34,415 nucleotides of DNA from an uncultured Ruminococcus sp. (lineage in GTDB: Bacteria > Bacillota > Clostridia > Oscillospirales > CAG-272). The notes beneath the pieces are model-generated. The model was not told the DNA's origin and ran no database searches. It saw only the letters and a list, made by a program, of their open reading frames with translations. Shown here piece by piece: positions 32,185 to 34,415 of this stretch. The position numbers were made by a program, and so were the translations under genes. The stretch is taken from positions 1 to 34,415 of the forward strand of contig CACWOQ010000020.1 in NCBI GenBank assembly GCA_902762505.1, written 5' to 3'. Position 1 is the first letter of the stretch, and each line of letters opens with the position of its first letter.

Positions 32185-33916
32185 AGCCGTGATCAAAAAG
32201 ACTCTGTCGGCGGTGCGCGGGCGTTTGCCGGCTTTCATCGCCGTTATGATCCTCGCCGCCGGCTACGCGGCTCTGTCGCTTTACGTGCCGCTTCTGTTCG
32301 GCGACGCGATAGACTCTCTCGCGTACTCCCCGGTCGACTTCAAGGCTCTATTGCCGATACTGTTCAAAACCGCGGCGTTCTCAGCCGCGGCGGCTCTGCT
32401 CCAGCTGCTGCTGAATCTCATAAACAACCGCACGGCTTACGGGATCACCTCGGAGCTGCGTCAAAAAACGTTTGAAAAGCTGAACAGGCTTCCCCTGTCG
32501 TATCTCGATTCTCACCCCTCGGGCGATACTCTGAGCCGTTTCACTAACGACGCGGAGCAGTTCGCAGACGGTCTGCTTCTCGGCTTCACACAGCTTTTCA
32601 CCGGTGTTTCGCTGATCATCGGTACGCTGATATTCATGCTTACGATCAAGCCGTCCGTCACGGCGGCGGTCGTGCTTCTGACGCCGGTATCGCTGTTGAC
32701 GGCGAGATTCATCGCGTCCCGTACGTTCGGAATGTTCTCGAAGCAGACGGCTGACACGGCGAGGCAGACGGCGTTCATCACCGAGACCGTGGGCGAGCAG
32801 AAGACAGTCCGCGCGCTCGGCGCGGAGGATGACGGACGGCGCCGTTTCCGCGAATACAACGAAGCTCTGCGCCGGTCCTCCATGAAAGCCACGTTTTCCT
32901 CGTCCCTCACCAATCCGTCGACGCGCTGCGTAAACGCCGTGGTGTACGCCGCGGTCGCGCTTACCGGCGCTCTCACGGTGATATCGGGCGGCGGGATGAC
33001 GGTCGGCGCCCTGTCGAGCTTCCTCGCGTACGCAAATAAATACACAAAGCCGTTCAACGAGATCTCGGGCGTTATAGCCGAGCTTCAGAGCGCGCTCGCC
33101 TGCGCGGAGCGGATATTCGGTTTTCTCGAGCTGCCGGAGGAACCTGCCGACGGTACCGTCGACCGCGCCGGGCTTTCCGACGAGGTGGAGATCCGCGATA
33201 TGTCGTTCTCGTACATTGAGGACAGACCTCTGATCGAGCATATGAACTTCACGGCGGCGCCCGGCAAGCACACGGCGATAGTCGGTCCCACGGGCTGCGG
33301 CAAAACGACCTTCATCAACCTGCTTATGCGCTTCTACGACGTCACGGGCGGTTCCGTGTGCGTCGGCGGCACGGACGTGCGCGACATGACGCGAAGATCT
33401 CTTCGCACGGGGTACGGAATGGTATTGCAGGAAACGTGGTTGAGATACGGTACCGTCGCCGAAAACATAGCGATCGGACGTCCCGGCGCTTCGCGCGATG
33501 AGATAACCGAAGCGGCAAAAAATGCCCACGCGCACGGCTTCATAGAGAGGCTTCCGCAGGGCTACGACACGGTGATCGGAGAGGACGGAGGCGGACTTTC
33601 CCAGGGTCAGAAACAGCTTTTATGCATCGCCCGGGTGATGCTTTGCCGCCCGCATATGCTCATACTCGACGAGGCGACGAGCTCCATCGACACGATGACG
33701 GAGAAAAAGATCCAGTCGGCGTTCGACTCGCTGACGGATGGCAGAACGGCGTTCATCGTCGCACACAGGCTGTCGACGGTGCTGAACGCCGACGAGATCC
33801 TTGTAATGAGATCCGGAAGCATAGTCGAGCGCGGCACCCACGCCTCCCTGATGGAGAAGCGCGGCTTCTATTACGGACTGTATCAGAGCCAGTTCAAACA
33901 GGGAAAACAGATATGA
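32177..33916 (+). CDS. ABC exporter half-transporter, canonical partner
   Basis: 579 residues. The ATG at 32177 is preceded by GGGAGGTG; an in-frame GTG at 32168 is part of that site. It overlaps the previous gene by 8 bp. Six transmembrane helices (about 1-310) and an ATPase with Walker A VGPTGCGKTT (Lys376), signature GLSQGQKQL and Walker B MLILDEATSSID with catalytic Glu499, then AHRLST. It pairs with the preceding product to form one heterodimer with one full and one degenerate nucleotide site. No regulator gene is adjacent. Confidence 0.94.
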   Translation: MNKAVIKKTLSAVRGRLPAFIAVMILAAGYAALSLYVPLLFGDAIDSLAYSPVDFKALLPILFKTAAFSAAAALLQLLLNLINNRTAYGITSELRQKTFEKLNRLPLSYLDSHPSGDTLSRFTNDAEQFADGLLLGFTQLFTGVSLIIGTLIFMLTIKPSVTAAVVLLTPVSLLTARFIASRTFGMFSKQTADTARQTAFITETVGEQKTVRALGAEDDGRRRFREYNEALRRSSMKATFSSSLTNPSTRCVNAVVYAAVALTGALTVISGGGMTVGALSSFLAYANKYTKPFNEISGVIAELQSALACAERIFGFLELPEEPADGTVDRAGLSDEVEIRDMSFSYIEDRPLIEHMNFTAAPGKHTAIVGPTGCGKTTFINLLMRFYDVTGGSVCVGGTDVRDMTRRSLRTGYGMVLQETWLRYGTVAENIAIGRPGASRDEITEAAKNAHAHGFIERLPQGYDTVIGEDGGGLSQGQKQLLCIARVMLCRPHMLILDEATSSIDTMTEKKIQSAFDSLTDGRTAFIVAHRLSTVLNADEILVMRSGSIVERGTHASLMEKRGFYYGLYQSQFKQGKQI

Positions 33917-33958
33917 TAAAAAACCGGCGCGGTGATCCGGGCCGTCATGTCGGCAACG

Positions 33959-34138
33959 AAATCCACCCCTGCGGGGTGGGTGAAATCGCCTGCGGCGGTG
34001 AAATTGCCCTTCGGGCAGTGAAATCCGCCTCGACGGCGGGTGGGTGGATTTCATTTCACCGAACGCGTAAGCGTTCGATTTCACCTGAGGGCGAAGCCCG
34101 AAGATTTCACCTTTTGCCGCAAGGCAAAAGATTTCACT
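33959..34138. repeat. Array of GTGAAATC words and variable mini-hairpins
   Basis: Constant words GTGAAATC/T at 33980, 33998 and 34018 face GATTTCAC-type words at 34047-34060 (double), 34077, 34103 and 34130. Between them are short hairpins of unrelated sequence but intact pairing: CACCCC-TGC-GGGGTG, GCCC-TTC-GGGC, GAACGC-GTAA-GCGTTC, GGGC-GAA-GCCC and TTTTGCC-GCAA-GGCAAAA. The words point one way in the left half and the other way in the right half. No gene is seen from 33917 to the window end. Confidence 0.88.
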
Positions 34139-34190
34139 GTTTTGACGTTTGGCACACAAACGTCCTGCTTGCGCCGAGCCGCGACAAAAC

Positions 34191-34235
34191 CCGACTGAAA
34201 CAAGGATAAGCTTTCCTTACTTCAGTCGGTTTTTT
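34191..34235 (+). terminator. Terminator downstream of the ABC exporter
   Basis: CCGACTGAA (34191-34199) pairs with TTCAGTCGG (34221-34229), with an inner AAGGA/TCCTT stem and a following T-run (34230-34235). It is the first good plus-strand terminator after the exporter operon and lies beyond the hairpin array, so the array is probably transcribed as its 3' untranslated region. Confidence 0.8.
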
Positions 34236-34294
34236 ATAGACTGTCCTTTAGAGCACCACGCACATAAGGAAGTTTTTTCACCTCACGTTCGAGT

Positions 34295-34403
34295 GGTGAG
34301 TAAGTGCGCACTGAAGAAAAGCAGACTGAGAACAAAATCAGTCTGCTTTTTCGTGTTCAACCGGTATAATGAAGACGTTCGCTTCGCTCACTAATGAAGA
34401 CGG
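34295..34403 (-). repeat. 109-bp dispersed element, copy 2 (inverted copy of 16240-16348)
   Basis: Same element as at 16.2 kb in the opposite orientation, with four mismatches. It includes the 13-bp hairpin with arms 34317-34329 and 34338-34350. On its far side the ATGAAGACG words (34369, 34394) and a mini-hairpin GGGC-TAT-GCCC (34402-34412) run off the window end, as the 16.2-kb copy is bordered by the same words. Confidence 0.93.
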
Positions 34404-34415
34404 GCTATGCCCTAA

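Noticed and set aside
33959..34138. CRISPR array
   Set aside because: Repeats are only 8-9 bases, spacers are themselves palindromic and 9-20 bases, orientation flips midway, and there are no cas genes.
16240..34403. Composite transposon or genomic island bounded by inverted repeats
   Set aside because: No transposase or integrase lies between the copies, and the enclosed genes are housekeeping-like (nfo, dCMP deaminase, tRNA-Gln). The repeats are better read as dispersed elements, though inversion is left open in the findings.

Overview
The window looks like chromosomal DNA from a Gram-positive, low-branching Bacillota, most likely an uncultured gut Clostridia lineage (inference). The reasons are strong AGGAGG-type ribosome sites, consensus sigma-A promoters with 16-18 bp spacers, a lipoprotein and other C-terminally membrane-anchored surface proteins, a VanY-type carboxypeptidase, a GH73-type wall hydrolase and many polysaccharide-related enzymes. 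Codons are rich in G+C and long antisense ORFs are common, while intergenic regions are AT-rich and carry repeats. No transposase, integrase, phage or plasmid gene was seen.

Layout. (1) 3-1271: the 3' part of GTP-type PEP carboxykinase, ending at a bidirectional terminator. (2) 10157-1306, minus strand: a five-gene operon under one promoter, with two paralogous membrane-anchored McrB-like AAA+ ATPases, a DUF2357-like coiled-coil protein with no visible nuclease, a small membrane protein, and a 1374-residue membrane-anchored transglutaminase with YDG/MBG-type repeats. This is the best candidate here for an undescribed system: it resembles the known MoxR-ATPase/transglutaminase pairing but is built from McrBC-like parts. 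(3) 10241-14092, plus: a 116-bp promoter-bearing segment duplicated in tandem before a metallo-beta-lactamase-fold hydrolase, then a GH106-like glycosidase with its own consensus promoter. (4) 16026-14144, minus: an orphan EctB-type diaminobutyrate aminotransferase overlapping a zinc-ribbon membrane protein. (5) 19576-16419, minus: an SPFH protein with three zinc ribbons, a single-pass membrane protein and a GH99/WbsX-like protein. (6) 24119-19747, minus: a PfkB-fold protein lacking the catalytic Asp, a wall glucosaminidase, dCMP deaminase and an Eis-like acetyltransferase, tightly packed. (7) 24384-27362, plus: VanY-like lipoprotein, a small helical protein and a surface protein. (8) 27437-27514: tRNA-Gln(UUG), followed by a repeat-rich spacer with a possible small RNA. 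(9) 27991-33916: endonuclease IV, a coupled protein of unknown function, a deoxyinosine/uracil glycosylase on the opposite strand, and a heterodimeric ABC exporter.

The spacers deserve as much attention as the genes. Two of them (around 16.2 kb and 34.0-34.4 kb) hold arrays of a constant 8-9-mer alternating with short hairpins whose stems differ in sequence but keep their pairing. They also hold a 109-bp element repeated in inverted orientation 18 kb apart with four mismatches. A 14-unit heptamer array and a duplicated tRNA terminator lie between tRNA-Gln and nfo. Functional calls rest on motif recognition by eye; no database search was run.
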